A stretch of 64,000 nt of DNA from Membranipora membranacea. Taxonomy: Eukaryota; Bryozoa; Gymnolaemata; Cheilostomatida; Membraniporidae. Of this stretch, positions 45,850-58,697 are shown in pieces. Position numbers and translations under genes: made by a program. Where the stretch lies: contig OU612069.1 in the NCBI GenBank assembly GCA_914767715.1, positions 3,782,001 to 3,846,000 of the forward strand, read 5' to 3'. The stretch's first letter is position 1, and every line of letters starts with the position of its first letter. The notes below the pieces were generated by a model. It searched no databases and was not told the origin of the DNA. It saw only the letters and a list, made by a program, of their open reading frames with translations.

Positions 45850-46780
45850 AAGCTTTTTTTTATCTTGAGTCCTACCTACCGGGTGATGACTAATGATATT
45901 AACTCTTCAATTATATAAATATACCACATTGATAACATCTTTTGTGCGCTATATGCTATGACTGTATTCACTGAGAATAATTGTGGGGGGAGTTCTGCCA
46001 CATAATAGGACAACAATACTCAGGCTGTCTATCTCATAGGTGGTATGAAAAGGACAGCCATTTAAATTTGCAATCAAATAACATTGCCAATTGGCCATTC
46101 ATCATATCATCAACTCAATCGACAACCTGAGTGTATGTCATTCACACCCCTGAAGTTTTGAGGCATATATGATCGCGGCATTTCTAGTAATATCAATTAA
46201 TTGAGGAACACTGAGAAACCAAAGTAATAATTAGCCTGGCATCGAGTTTCCTACGCAAAATATTTACTCCATAAAAGTCTGTAGCACTTCTGTATAATAA
46301 CATGTATAGTGTTTGAGATTGTTCCTCCCTTATCAAAAATGAGGTTTATTCCTAGTGCTTAACCAGCCCAATGAGCTCCATTTCCATCTATTTTAGAGAA
46401 TGTAAAGGCTAATAAGTGACGTTATCTACCACTGTACATTGTCTTCTTACAATAACTTCACTTATTTCACCTACGTTGCAGGATTCCTTCTCGAATACTG
46501 CGCCGGTGTATTCATCTCCTGCTCCCTTCATCTAGATCCATATTTCACTATCTCTGCAGCTTCTCTCCAGTACCTGATGCTAACTGTTCAAGAGCTGTCA
46601 TTCTCCCTTCCGCCATACTAAATATTGGGTCGGCCTTTCGATTGTCTTTGATCATTAATAATGACTTGTTCAATTCAATTGAAAAGTTATAATTTCGAAC
46701 TAAATACAGCCATATGCCCTCAACAGCTCAACCACTACTACACAAATGCAAAGAATACCTACTGCAAAATATTGCTTACA
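45850..46780. other. Non-coding, nothing recognised
   Basis: No family motif in any frame; the 46439-46621 frame is a chance open frame by composition. Confidence 0.5.
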
Positions 46781-49100
46781 TTTATACTCCTAGGAAAGGT
46801 AGTGACTGGTGCCCAGCAAATAATTAGTGAATGGCAAATAAAGAGTGAACGACAAAAGTCAAATATTTTCGCTATTTCAAGCCTGCCCTTATAAGAGGGG
46901 TGTTAGTCCACCTAAAGGGATTCAGTTGCTAGCTAGTAAAACAAACTTGTAACTGTAATGACATGCATTTTCAGTTTCCCCACTCTCCAAAAGATGTCTT
47001 GGCCTTCTCATAAGGTTGCTACTTTGTCTTATTTTCATACCTATATGCCAAAACTTTCAAATGTTGAAAGTTCACTTCCTCTTCTTGTCAACATCTACTG
47101 TAATTAATGAGGATATCACTGGGATGAGTCATTACATGATGTAAGTGCCAGTCATGATGATTGGGATATCTTCAATTGTTTCCTGAAGTGTTGAAATTTG
47201 AATTTTATCATTGTATTTTGAGATGAAAACCTGGTGGAAATAATACTTATAACTTATGGCTATGCTGCTGGGACATTTTCACAATGGTTTGAGTAAAATA
47301 CATTCAAACATATTCCATCAATACTTTCCTGATTGAACTTCAATGGTCACATTACAAATGATTTTCACAATTCAATTGTACACATTATTGGCAGGTGTAG
47401 AAAAAATCTACTGTAATTAGTGAAAATGTTTGCTGGTATGAGTTTTTACATGATGGAAAGTGCCAGTCATGATGAATGGAATATCTTCAATTGTTTCCTA
47501 AAGTGAAAAAATTTGATGATCAGATATTTGAATTTTAATAGTGTTTTTGCTATGAAAATCTCGTAAAAATAATGGTTATAACTTATTGCTATGCTGCTGG
47601 AACAAATTCACAATGGTTTGAGTAAAAGACATTCAAGAATATTCGATCAATACTTTCCTGATTGAGCCTGAATGTTCAAATTAAAAAACAGTTTTATAAT
47701 TTTTGATTATGATGAGAGGCTTATACTTTTCAATTTACCAATGATATGAGTAATGATAGTGAGTAATTTGATCAAACATATTAAATTTTTGAAAAACTGA
47801 TGAATGCGTTTTAGGGGTAACCAGAGATCTAATGTTTTACATAATGGAAAAGGCTTCAAGATGTGTTTTAATTTTTTTTCGAATGATTACTCTAAAATGC
47901 ACCAGAGCTTAGCACAGTCAAGCCGCCAACAGCTGAAGTTTTCTCCTAGAGGCTTAAAATAGACAAGCATAGAGGGATAATTATCTGTTAGAATTAAGTT
48001 TCACTAGTTTGGAGTTAATGTTAAAGGGAGCATTGTATCCGCACCTTTGAGTTAGGACTTAACTCCTGACAGCCAATCGATAAACATCATTGGTATGCTC
48101 AAAATCAAGTTAGTTTTTACTCCAGTCTAAACCAAACTGAAGTTAAGATGTAACACTGGAAGTTCCATTTCCATAGACAACAGTATATGACAGTTTGAAG
48201 GGGAATCTGGAGTTTCCTGAAGAAGAAATCAGCTGAATATTCTCATTGTTCCTATTTTCATTTCTTATCATTTTCTTGATACTCGTTAGGATAGGTAATG
48301 ACTGGTACAAAGTATATACAAAAAAGAAATACGGAGAAAATACAGAGTAAATGAGGTGAAGGTGACTCCATAGTTTCTTATTTTATTGAACGTTGGTCTG
48401 AAGATAAGATATCAAAAGATTTATTTTGAGATTCATTATTTCAGTACAGCACAAAAACGATGTATTTCTCATGTGATTAACTTACTTCTATTAGGTATTA
48501 GTTCACCTTCGGGAAAAGTTTTCTCAATCCATCCTGTTGCTAGTGAAACAAATTGGTTCACCGACACAACTGCATGGAAATCTATTTTCAGATCCATCAC
48601 TTTCCGACGATGATTTCCCTTCTTACTGAGTTGATACTTAGCATCATTTTGTGATTAGGTGCCAACATTCAATTCGATTGTTGAAAATGTCAGTTGGGAA
48701 AAATAATACTGCAAATAATGGGAATATTGCTCGGACATGTCAAGTCATGAAATAGATATTTTGTCATGATCAAATAAGATGAGCACCTCTGTTCCAGGTC
48801 ATTTTCTCCTTCAGGATGGTCACAGAGATTTGAATCGCGTAAAAAGATATGGAGAATCAATATACTAGGAAATATATACTTCCAGGGGCTCCCGATGTCC
48901 ATCATCCTTAATTGTTACTAGGTTTGTTAAGTGTTGACTACTTAAGGTGTCTTCACCTTTGAATGACTTCAGAGGCTTGGGATTAACTCCAACCTCCAGA
49001 CCTATCCGGGGTTAAATCAGTAACTCAAGATTTTCGTTGGTTAAATAGATTGGGGATTGGGCCCAGCCTCAATGTTAATATTAGCTTGACAATCTTTAAG
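46780..49100. repeat. Array unit remnants without peptide exons
   Basis: 46790-46900 resembles upstream sequence of copies 1 and 2 (GGTAGTGACTGGTGC). 47370-47960 closely resembles 54730-55450 (TGAGCCTGAATNTNCAAATTA, GCCGCCAACAGCTGA). 48000-49090 closely resembles 57010-57960. These are partial duplicates that lost, or never received, the gene. Confidence 0.75.
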
Positions 49101-49414
49101 AACTCTTGATAAGCATATGAAAGTCTTCATATCTTACAATCGGCTGTTGTCTTGTAATTAGGATTGGGAAACACTGAAATTTGTCATCAAGTTAGTGTTG
49201 AACATATTATTTAAAATAATATCTATCGATCTTTATCTGCCAAAAAGATTGGGAAATTCAATTTATAGTCAATTTTAAAGAGCTTATAAGGTTTAGGATG
49301 AGGTTAAGGTTCAATCGTTGGTCCTGTGTTGTCAGGATCAACAGCAACCAACACAAAGATCTATTGTCTCTGGGTTTTGCAATGCCCTACTGAATGAATG
49401 TTTTTCAATTTTTT

Positions 49415-50210
49415 GTCTCAGTTGCATACATATTGGCAGGTGGAAAAAAACTACAGTAATTAATGAGTATGTTGCTGGGATGAGTCATTACATGATGGAA
49501 AGTGCCAGACATGATGATGGGGTTATCTTAAGTTGTTTCCTGATTTGTTTAAATTGATTATCAGATTGATCACTAATGCAGTTCGAGCATAAGCACTTGA
49601 ACTGTATTGGTGGTCGCTGGAAAACGAAAACCTTGCTGGAAATATTGCTTACAATGCTACTCGCACGGTTTGATCAAAAATCAAAACAATACGTTCCTAA
49701 TTTAACTTGAATAGCCTAGTAACAAATCACTTTTTTCTGACCTCGATAGCGATATAAGGCTATTATTCGAAGCTATATTAGCCCCTTTGTTGTATTGGTA
49801 TCGTATTGAAGGTCTCAGGCTGTAATTAAGAGCATAGCACACAAGCAAATCCTTCTCAACTCTTCTAATCTTCTAAAGTTTTTCTCTCTTCATCACTCTA
49901 TAACATACAAATGTGTATTAAATGCTCCATTTTCAGATCAGTGTCTTCCAAGAGCGGGACGAATCTTTGGAAAAAAGAAGAGGTATACAACCAAGGGAAC
50001 AATAGTGGCACTAATCGCCTGGCAGTGTATAGCAAGCGCTAAGCGATTGTGCCATCTCACCATCCCAAAAAGAGAATGGGTTGATGGCATTAAATAGACA
50101 TCCCGATATTCAGTACTCGGTGTTGTGTTCTCTCATCCAACAGCACATTCCAATCAACCATTGGCACCCTGTGAAACACAACGTGTGTGTTAGGGTTACT
50201 GAGTTCATTA
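49415..50210. repeat. Uninterrupted copy of the 20.6-24.3 kb repeat
   Basis: Matches 20615-21208 and then 24073-24260 continuously, passing through a single GTATACAACC at 49983-49992. It is therefore the empty-site version of the 2.9-kb insertion. It ends in the tRNA-like SINE tail (GTTGTGTTCTCTCATCC). Confidence 0.82.
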
Positions 50211-50850
50211 AAGTCAATTTGGGCAAATCTTAGGGTAAGAAGTTGTCTTCTCTTATTGTTGAAATTTGGTGGCTCATTTGCAGTATAGAGTCATCACCCC
50301 ATCTATCTATCTGTGTAAAAAATTTTAGTTTCAAGCATGTGGATAGACTGCTTCACAGAGTAAAGGGATTCAGAGTAAATTTTTTAACAATTGTCAAGGA
50401 AAGAGTTTTTTACTCCTTGGTCAAGGTACCTGCAAGCTTTGTGTCACGGGTAAAGTTATGGGGAGCTTGATGCCAAAAACTCCTTTCATCTATTTGTCAC
50501 AATTATAGGGTTCTGGAGAATGAACTGTTTTCAAAGTTTTGGATTACAGTAAAAAATAGATTATGCAGGCTCTCCCGTAAAAATTTCTCTTTGTACAGCC
50601 TTACCCCACAATTAGACTTGATGTTTTATGCTTAAATTACACCTAACTATCCTAGCTAAATTGATACGGTGGGTATAGCTAGCAAGGCAGTATTGTGGCA
50701 GTTTTTACAATAGGATTAACTATTACAATCCTTGAATGATGCTGCCACATGATGTACCCTTGGTCTGTGCAATCATTGAACCTTAAATTTCTAGAAAGGG
50801 CCTCATATCAAATGCATCTGCGGTCCATTGTCTACTGGGTTTTGGTTGGC
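50210..50850. other. Non-coding, nothing recognised
   Basis: The 50243-50470 frame has no recognisable domain. Confidence 0.5.
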
Positions 50851-50861
50851 ACCCAGGTGTG

Positions 50862-51415
50862 AAGTGAAGTGAAGTGAAGTGAATTTATTTTAGTAATTGT
50901 GTTAGAAACACATTACAATTTAGGCGTGAGCCATATCTCTCTCAGTTATTTAAAAGACGAATACTAAAAGGCACAAAGCTGCACAAAAATCTTGATGTTC
51001 TAGTTTTTGGCATGATAAAATATTTGCGATTACTTTTATGACAATTGCGTAAGATGTGTCTATCATCAGCGATAAAATGTTGAGCTAAATTGAAAATACT
51101 CATGTCAACTAAACAGGCAGCGTCAAAAATGTAGCTGTTTTTTAAAAACGGACTTAAAAGCATATTCTTTTGTCTTTCTGTAGCACCAGTGTACCAGAGT
51201 TCAATATTATAGGTAAAAATGGGTTGGATCAGTGATTGGATAAAATTGTGTTGTTGATACTGGTGAGGTTTAAAATGTTTGAATCTAGACAAAGCGTAAA
51301 ATCTTTTCTTTAATTTACTATAGACACATTCAGTGTTTGAGCACCATTTAAGATCACAGTCGAAAAATGTACCTAGGTATTTAAAACTATCTACCTTCTC
51401 TATAGGATTACCATT
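50862..51415 (-). mobile_element. 5'-truncated LINE fragment with (TTCAC)n tail
   Basis: The minus strand encodes the C-terminal part of a LINE polymerase: VDSFKYLGTFFDCDLKW is the typical block after the catalytic domain, followed by LIQPIFTYNIELWY and a Cys/His-containing end. The frame ends at 50942. The 3' tail is (TTCAC)n at 50861-50883. The flanking repeat is uninterrupted at 52310-52450, so both insertion edges are visible; about 5 bp of target were lost. The first 20 residues of the longest open frame belong to the flank, not to the LINE. Confidence 0.8.
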
Positions 51416-52500
51416 ACCTGCCTGCAAACAGAGAGCAACCTGGCGCAGATATTGTGGCCTGGCCACTAAGGCAACGAATTTTGGCGCCTATGCTCCAGGA
51501 TGTGGCTTGTGACAAGACACCTGATTTAAATCAACCTTCAATTTTAATCAGTCTTGAGACACAAAGGTTATCCTCAGGTTTTGATATTCCAATTTATTAC
51601 ATTGCCTTCAAATCCTTTGGAAAAGATAAACAAGGCACAACAGTAACAAATTCTTTCCCTGTAATGAAACACAGAGACTGCAATACAACTGGTTGTTTAC
51701 AAATAAGATTTTCTTGAGGGATTAGAAAATTTACTCTGAGAAAACAATGTCTGTAATTGCTCTAACTGATATCTTCATCCAGCTTAGGTCTCAATTGTAC
51801 TTGGATCGTTTCAATACACCGCGTGGAGAATTGCTTCCAATTTTGTTTGGAGGTCATCTCAGATTTGTTGCTTATTGAGGCAGCCCACCTGTTTGGCTAA
51901 CCGAATCCTCAAAAGTAACAACATATAAACTTGTTGCAGTATAGATGCAGTCCCAGGGTACCCTCCACTTGATTGTGCAATAACTCCTGTAAGAAGGTTT
52001 ACCCGGCTAGCCAAGAGTGAAGTGATCGTAACCTTGTATACCTTTTTAGAAGCATGGACCATGTTTTTGTTGAGTGAAGGCGACAAGGTGTCATGGTCGA
52101 TTGCAAAAATGTAAATATATGAGTAGCCAGCCACTAGAGCCTATTGATTCAACATAATATGATATGATATTTTAGATGCAATAAAATTGGTATAAAAAAT
52201 CGGGGCACTCAATATGGGCTAAATCTTTTGTATCAGAATTGGGGTTTCGGGCTTGGAATACTGGTTGGAAAATATATTTGGACTGAGCAGGAATTACAAA
52301 TTATTTAGCACTGGGCTTTGGTGGCCACCCAGGTGTGCTCCGACCTGCCTGCAAACAGAGAGCAACCTGGCGCAGATATTTCGGCCTGGCCACTCAGGCA
52401 ACAAGTTTTGCCACCTATGCTCCAGGATATTGCTTGTGACAAGATATCTCATTTAAATCAACCTTCAATTTTAATCTGATGTAATAATGCCTTAATACAT
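51416..52500. repeat. Repeat flanking the LINE and its second copy
   Basis: 51416-51560 (CTGCCTGCAAACAGAGAGC and on) matches 52347-52480. The frames at 51454-51717 and 51859-52134 lack motifs. The material between is unassigned. Confidence 0.55.
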
Positions 52501-52959
52501 GAATATCACCGGGTTGTGTGATTCCATATAGGATATATCTTGTCATGATGAAACTGGGATACAAATAAACAACACTTTATTGTTCATTAACAATGATTGA
52601 ATTCTATTGGTTGACTATTCAAGAAACTTAATTTAGGATTATGTTACCTGGTGGAAAATGACTATAAAAATTGATGGCTTTTTGGTTGGCACATGTTAAC
52701 GGCAGTTCAGGAAAAGTAAGTAAAAATAATTAGAATATTGATCAAAGCTTTTCCTGATATCTGCTAATACTATAATCGATCACTCAAAAAAACAAGGAAA
52801 TTTTGTTGAAAGCGCTTTCATTGAGTTGCTATTTATGATAAATTTTATATAAATATATATCCTTGCAATAAAAAAGTGCCAACCTCCGCTATTTTCTGCC
52901 TAGTCACTTGTTTTCAATTTCGTTTTTGATACTAATCATCTCTATGGTAACTTGGAACA

Positions 52960-53036
52960 TATAAATATCAGAGTGTGAGACAGAAATGTCATTGCAGACT
53001 GAGAAGTCAACAGATTCACAACTTACAACTATTTTG
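52960..53036 (+). promoter_or_regulatory. TATA-Inr promoter and leader exon of peptide copy 3
   Basis: TATAAATA at 52960-52967, initiator-like TCATT with A at 52991, leader exon 52991-53036 and donor GTGAGT. Nearly identical to copy 2 over the whole block. Confidence 0.65.
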
Positions 53037-53710
53037 GTGAGTACATATTTTGGGTGGTCAAACAACTAACATTGATTAGTTTATTTTTATTATGTACGCT
53101 TCAGCAGTATTGTCAATATAATGTTTTACTATTTTCACCCTCCCACTGCTTGTTGCTCCACAAGTGTTTTAAAATGTGTTGTGAGTTCACTCAGTATAAT
53201 TCTAAATATTCCATCTAGGTTAACTTGGAGATATTTTGAAGATGAAGGTCACCCTTGCTCTCGCTCTGGTTCTGGTGGTTGTGTTAGCGTTCTCTACAGC
53301 TGGGATAGAAGCCAGATCTCACCATGTAAGGTTTTATCATGTCATTGAGGGTTATCATTGTAAGGTTATTTCACTGATGATGAACCGAGAAAATATGCAT
53401 ATGATACATTATGGTGTCACCACATCCAATTAATGGTCTTAGGTCTTAGAACAAACATACATGTGCTTGAACGAAGTTCAGATTCAAAGCTTCACAGGCA
53501 TTCACAGAACACTATTTGTTGTCAAACCAAATACTGTGCTGGTGTCATGACATTGCTGACTTCATAATAACAGCAACTTGTTTTATTCCATTTTAGAAGC
53601 CTTGTTGCAGAACTGTATACTACAAATATTGCTCTTCGGGATGGAAACCATCATGTTCAATTAGATCAAGAAGATATTGTAGCCGTTGGTGTAAAAATCA
53701 TCATCATTAA
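52991..53710 (+). CDS. Secreted Cys/His-rich peptide, copy 3 (6 Cys, 65 aa)
   Basis: Leader exon 52991-53036; exon 53219-53325 with the ATG at 53242 (28 codons, GTAAGG donor, phase 0); terminal exon 53597-53710 (37 residues and stop) after CATTTTAG. Signal peptide MKVTLALALVLVVVLAFSTA with a likely cut after GIEA, leaving RSHH at the mature N terminus. The mature exon starts KPCCRTVYYKYC and ends CSRWCKNHHH: CC-x7-C-x7-C-x7-C-x3-C, two residues shorter than copy 2 before the third cysteine. It is strongly basic and ends in a histidine triplet. All parts of the gene plan are present, making this and copy 2 the best candidates for active members. Confidence 0.75.
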
Positions 53711-53719
53711 TCTTATGTG

Positions 53720-55480
53720 AGACTTGACCGACAACCACTGAAAAGGAACTTGAAATTGAACTGAAACTTTAGCTATTCATGATTATTATATTTCAAACTT
53801 TAATAGATTCCAAATTTCCATCTAATATTCTTTTGTTAATGTTTAAAAAAATATAACTATCAACTGCATTGAAAAGAAACCAAGAAACCAGTTTATTCTC
53901 TCTCAGATGTTCTGTAGTGGGAAGCAACACACCAATCAATATTAATATTGATACTATTTGTATCCTGGCTTTGCTGTGAATATGGGATCTGTTTGATTGG
54001 TTGGCTACTGAATCTCATTCCTATATTTCAAAAAAGAAAAGTAGCTATATTTTCTTCATAGCACACAGCTATTTCAATGAGCAGATTTGCAAATGACTTT
54101 ATCGCATCACAGGAGAAGGTTGGTCTACACAGACGATCTGCCTTCATAGGTAGATATTTCATATCAAGTTCAACGTGACCAGCAAATGACCAAATCACCA
54201 AAAGCACAGATTAGTTTCATGAGTGTCAAATGATTCAAATTTTAGGTAATTTGCCTCAACTTTGCTGTGAGTCACAAACACTACCATTGGTTCTTCACAA
54301 TTCAATGTCATAACATCACCAAAAATTGAGTGCCTCAGCACTAATGCCCCAATTCTAGGTTTATGTACAAGTCTATGCATGAGCCCAAACATCAGCAGTA
54401 ATAATAACACCCCAAAATCCAAAACAGAAATTGCCTAGGATCATGTAAACAATAATACACAACTGAAACTGTGCAAATTAAGCTTGACACATTTGAAATT
54501 TGGCAATATTAAATTACGAGAGAAATATTTTCAATTGGTTCAATAGCAGAAGAAACAAGATGGTACAATGACGCTGCTCTCATGGTATTCATGGCTTTTA
54601 CACTTTGTTCTAAATCTGTTCTGTCACTCTATAGCAATAATCATTGCTTGACCTTATCAAAAGGTTATTACTATGGTGTTATTTCATTGTTTTGGCAACA
54701 AATTTTTTCTTTGTTGTCTAATTTGCACACATATTGGCAGGTGTAAAAAATCTAATGTAATTAGTAACAATTTTGCTGGTATGAGTCTTTCCATGATGAA
54801 AAGTGCAAACTATGTTGATTGGGATATCTTCGATTGTCTCCTAAAGTGTTGAAATTTGATGTACAGAGATTTGAATTTTATCAGTGTTTTTTTTTTAGAT
54901 TAAAATCTGATGCAAATAATGCTTATACTTATAACTATGCTCTGCTATGCTATGCTATGCTATGCTACGCTACGATACGTTATGCTATGGTATGCTGTTC
55001 TATGCTACGCTACAATACGCTAAGCTATGCTATGCTACGCTATGCTACGCTATGCTATGCTATGCTATGCTATGCTATGATATGGCTATGAACATATTCA
55101 CAATGGTTTGAGTGAAAGACAAAAATATTCGATCAATACTTTCCTGATTGAGCCTGAATTTCCAAATTAAAAAGCATTTTTACAATTCAATTTACCAATA
55201 ATAAGAGTAATGATAATGACAAATTTTATCCAACAAATTCAAATTTTGAAAAACTGATGAATGCATATTTAAGATAACCAGTAGAATGCTCTCTCATTGA
55301 CCTCACTATTTCACTCAATGGCAAAGGCTTCCAGATGTTTTTCTTTTTTTCCGATAAATTAAAATCAGGATCATTACTTTACAATGCACCAGAGCTTAGC
55401 AAAGTCGAGCCGCCAACAGCTGAGGTTTCTCCTAGAGGCTTAAAATAGAAAAGCCTATACATATCTGTTAGAATTTATTT
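53720..55480. repeat. Array-unit sequence downstream of copy 3
   Basis: Contains the 3' flank of copy 3, a segment like 41300-41600 (54070-54400) and a segment like 47370-47960 (54730-55450). No exon of the peptide family. The 54195-54422 minus frame is not supported. Confidence 0.6.
54938..55085 (+). repeat. (CTATG)n pentanucleotide satellite
   Basis: About 28 units of CTATG with CTACG and GATACG variants. Confidence 0.92.
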
Positions 55481-55486
55481 TCACTA

Positions 55487-57013
55487 TGTATGTATGTATG
55501 TATGTATGTATGTATATATTTATATCAATTCTCATGATAAAATCAATTTTTCTCGTGTGCTCTGTGAATAAAAATAAAGTTTTAAAAATTATAATAAAAC
55601 GCTGACTAGATTTATGATAAATGAATCAAGCTATTCAATTGAGCAGTTTTACTCATAATGAGCGAAAACAGTATTTACAGCAGTTTACAAGGTAGGCTGG
55701 CACTCTGTATCCACCAGATGGGAGTTGTTCTAGCGTTATGACAGTCTTTGCCCGAAGCGAACATTCTCAGGCATTTAGTTTTGAAGTACTTATCGAATAT
55801 ATCGTCTATGGTTGTAACTTCAAGCCTGCCTTTGCTTACGTGCCTCTACGTGCTGTGCTGATGAGGTGATTGTACTGGTTCTTAATATCAGATGAGAGGT
55901 GTCCATATATAATACATAGGTGATATTGTAGGACACTTTCGAGAAATGAGGCGTATGCCAGCTTAATGGTAGTTGTCTTGACATTCATAAAGGCTAGCTG
56001 CTTCATGATGAATAGTTGTTTGTTAGCTTTGCTGATGATGTTTTTGGTGTTCGTATTGAAGTTAAGCTTATGATTGAGTGTGGTGCTATTTGTATTCATC
56101 TACTCGTTCGATGGCGGAGTTGTTGGTCATGATGGGTGGAGGGTCAGGATCATCGCGTAGATTACAGCAAACAAGCTCTTTGGTTTTCTTTGTGTTGATG
56201 AGCAGACTGTTTCTTGTGCACCATGATCTGATATTATCGATTTAAACTTGCAGTGATGATTGTGATTTTGGCGAGATGAATTCTAATATCACAGTGTCAT
56301 CGGCGTATTTAATGAGGGTGTGATCATCGCTTACTGCCATGTCGTTTACGTAAAGTGAGAAGAGGATAGGACTGAGGACACATCCCTGAGGGCATCCAGT
56401 TGATGTTATGATGCTGTTAGATAGAGTGTTACCTACTTTCACTCGCTGTGTACGTGATGACAGAAAGTTATATGACCAGGATACGATGTTGGGGTTTACT
56501 TTATGAACTGACATCTTTTGGACTAGGGTGTTAATGTTGATTGTATTAAAAGCACTGCTAAAGTCAATGAAAATCGAGCGTACATAATTCTTTGCAGAGC
56601 TATTGAGATGTTTAGTGATTTTGTCAAGTAACAACGATAGTGCATCGTCTGTTCTGCTGTTACGATTATAGGCAAACTGGTTACTATCGGCAATGTGAGC
56701 ACTGATGTGGGGCGCTACAAGTTTCTCAAGACACTTAGCGAGGATTGGTGTCAGGGCGATGGGCCTAAAGTCTTTAGGTTATGTTGCGCCTTTCAGTTTA
56801 AGTAAAGGCACTATATTGGCAGCTTTCCAAATATCGGACACAATGGCACTTTGTAGCGAGATATTGAACAATGTACACATAGGAGCAGCTATACAATCTG
56901 CTAGTGTTCTTATCATCCGTGCCGATATCCCATCAGGGCCACTACTTTTACCAACGTCTACGTTCCTGAACACATTGTACACATCACTGATAGTAAAAAA
57001 TGTCATTACCTAG
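55487..57013 (-). mobile_element. 5'-truncated LINE with (CATA)n tail
   Basis: On the minus strand, 57006 to 56242 is one frame interrupted by a single stop near 56776. It contains GKSSGPDGISARMIR, DFRPIALTPILAKCLEKLV, NQFAYNRNSRTDDA, FIDFSSAFNTI, GCPQGCVLSPILFSLYVND and the catalytic box IKYADDTVIL. The thumb and C-terminal region follow to about 55690, frameshifted. The 3' tail is a (CATA)n run (55487-55513 read on the minus strand). In the duplicate unit at 48000-48030 the flanks run together without the LINE, giving the empty site. It is related to, but clearly different from, the LINE at 37.2 kb. Confidence 0.87.
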
Positions 57014-58100
57014 TTAGGAGTTATTGCTAAAGGGGGAATAGTAACCGCACCTTTGAGTTAGGAATTAACTCCTGAGCAACAAGATACCAACAAACATCAT
57101 CGGTATGCTCAAAATCAAGTTCGTTTTTACTCCAGTCTAAACCAAACTGAAGTTTAGATGTAATACTGGAAGTTCCATTTCCATACACAGCAGTGCATGA
57201 CAGTTTGAAGGGGAATCTGGAGTTTCCTGAAAAAGAAATCAGCTGAATATTCTCATATTCCTATTTTCATTTCTTATCATTTTCTTGATACTCGTTAGGA
57301 TAGGTAATGACTGGTACAAAGTATATACAAAATAAAAATACGGAGAAAATACAGAGTAAATGAGGTGAAGGTGACTCCATAGCTGCTTATTTTATTGGAC
57401 GTTGGTTTGAAGATTAGATATAAAAAGATTTATTTTGAGATTCCTTATTTCAGTACAGCAAAAAAACGATGTATTTCTCATGTGATTAATTTACTGCTAT
57501 TAGGTATTAGTCATAGACCTACTAATAATTATTAGTAGGTCTATGGTATTAGTTCACCTTCGGGAAAAGTTGTCTCAATCCAACCTGTAGCTAGTGAAGT
57601 CATGAAATAGATATCTTGTCATGATCAAATAAGATGAGCACCTCTATTCCAGGTCATTTTCTCCTTCAGGATGGTCACAGAGATTTGAATCGCGTAATAA
57701 GATATGGAGAATCAATATACTAAGAAATATATACTTCCAGGGGCGCCCAATGTCCATCATCCTTAATTGTTACTAGGTTTGTTAAGTGTTGACTACTCAA
57801 GGTGTCTTCACTTTTGAGTGACTTCAGAGGCTTGGGATTAACTCCAACCTCCAGACCTATCCAGGGTTAAATCAGTAACTCAACATTTTCGTTGGTTAAA
57901 TAGATTGGGGATTGGGGATTGGGCCTATGGGCGCAGCCTTAATTATAATATTAGCTTGACAAACTTCACGAACTGTACTCTTGATGAGCATATGAAGTCT
58001 TCATATCAAACAACCGGTTATTTTTTTTGTAATTTGGACTGGGAAACACCAAAAATTGTCTCATCACTAATTCATGTGGTTTGAAGTCGCTGAATAAACC
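57014..58100. repeat. Array unit homologous to 48030-49090
   Basis: Long collinear match (CACCTTTGAGTTAGGA-TTAACTCC at the start, GATTGGGGATTGGG near the end). It differs by an inserted 34-bp palindrome and by loss of about 150 bp after TAGCTAGTGAA (57587-57600) relative to the other copy. Confidence 0.8.
57504..57553. mobile_element. 34-bp perfect palindrome flanked by an 8-bp target duplication
   Basis: CATAGACCTACTAATAA followed by its exact reverse complement occupies 57512-57545. GTATTAGT flanks it on both sides (57504-57511, 57546-57553) and occurs once in the homologous unit near 48494-48502. It is either an extremely short inverted-repeat element or a relic left by two transposon ends. 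Confidence 0.75.
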
Positions 58101-58619
58101 TCACCTAGGAGCCAAATATCCAAATGTTGAAAGTTCACATCCTCGTCAAGTAATTAATGGGTATGCCACTGGGATGTGTGATTTCATGTAGGAGATATCT
58201 TGTCATGATGATATTGGGATACAGATAAGCAACGTTTATTGTTTATTATCAATGATTGAATTCTATTGGTTGACTCCCTAAGATACGCTTAATTTATGAT
58301 TATGTTACCTGATGGAAAATGACTATCATGATTAATGGCTTTTTTGTGGGCACATGTTTACGGCATTTCAGGAAAAGTGAGTCAACAAAATTAGAATATT
58401 GATCCAAGCTTTTCCGATATCAGTAACATTATAATTGATCACTCAAAAAACAAGGAAATTTTGTTGAAAGCACTTTCAATGAGTTGCTATTTATAACAAA
58501 TTTTATGTAAATATATTTCCTCACAATAAAAGAGTGCAAACATACGCTATTCTCTGCCGTGTCACTTATTTTCAGTTCATTTCTGATACTAATGATCTCT
58601 ATAATAGTAACTTGGAAGG

Positions 58620-58697
58620 TATAAAATATCAGAGCGTGAAACAGAAAGGTCATTGCAGACTGAAAAGTCAACAGATTCAAAACTAACAACTACTTTG
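58620..58697 (+). promoter_or_regulatory. TATA-Inr promoter and leader exon of peptide copy 4
   Basis: TATAAAATA at 58620-58628, initiator-like TCATT with A at 58652, leader exon 58652-58697 (46 nt, the same length as in copies 2 and 3), donor GTAAGT. Confidence 0.62.

Noticed and set aside
50942-51466. Single 174-codon gene
   Set aside because: The N-terminal 20 or so residues come from the flanking repeat; the rest is a truncated LINE polymerase.
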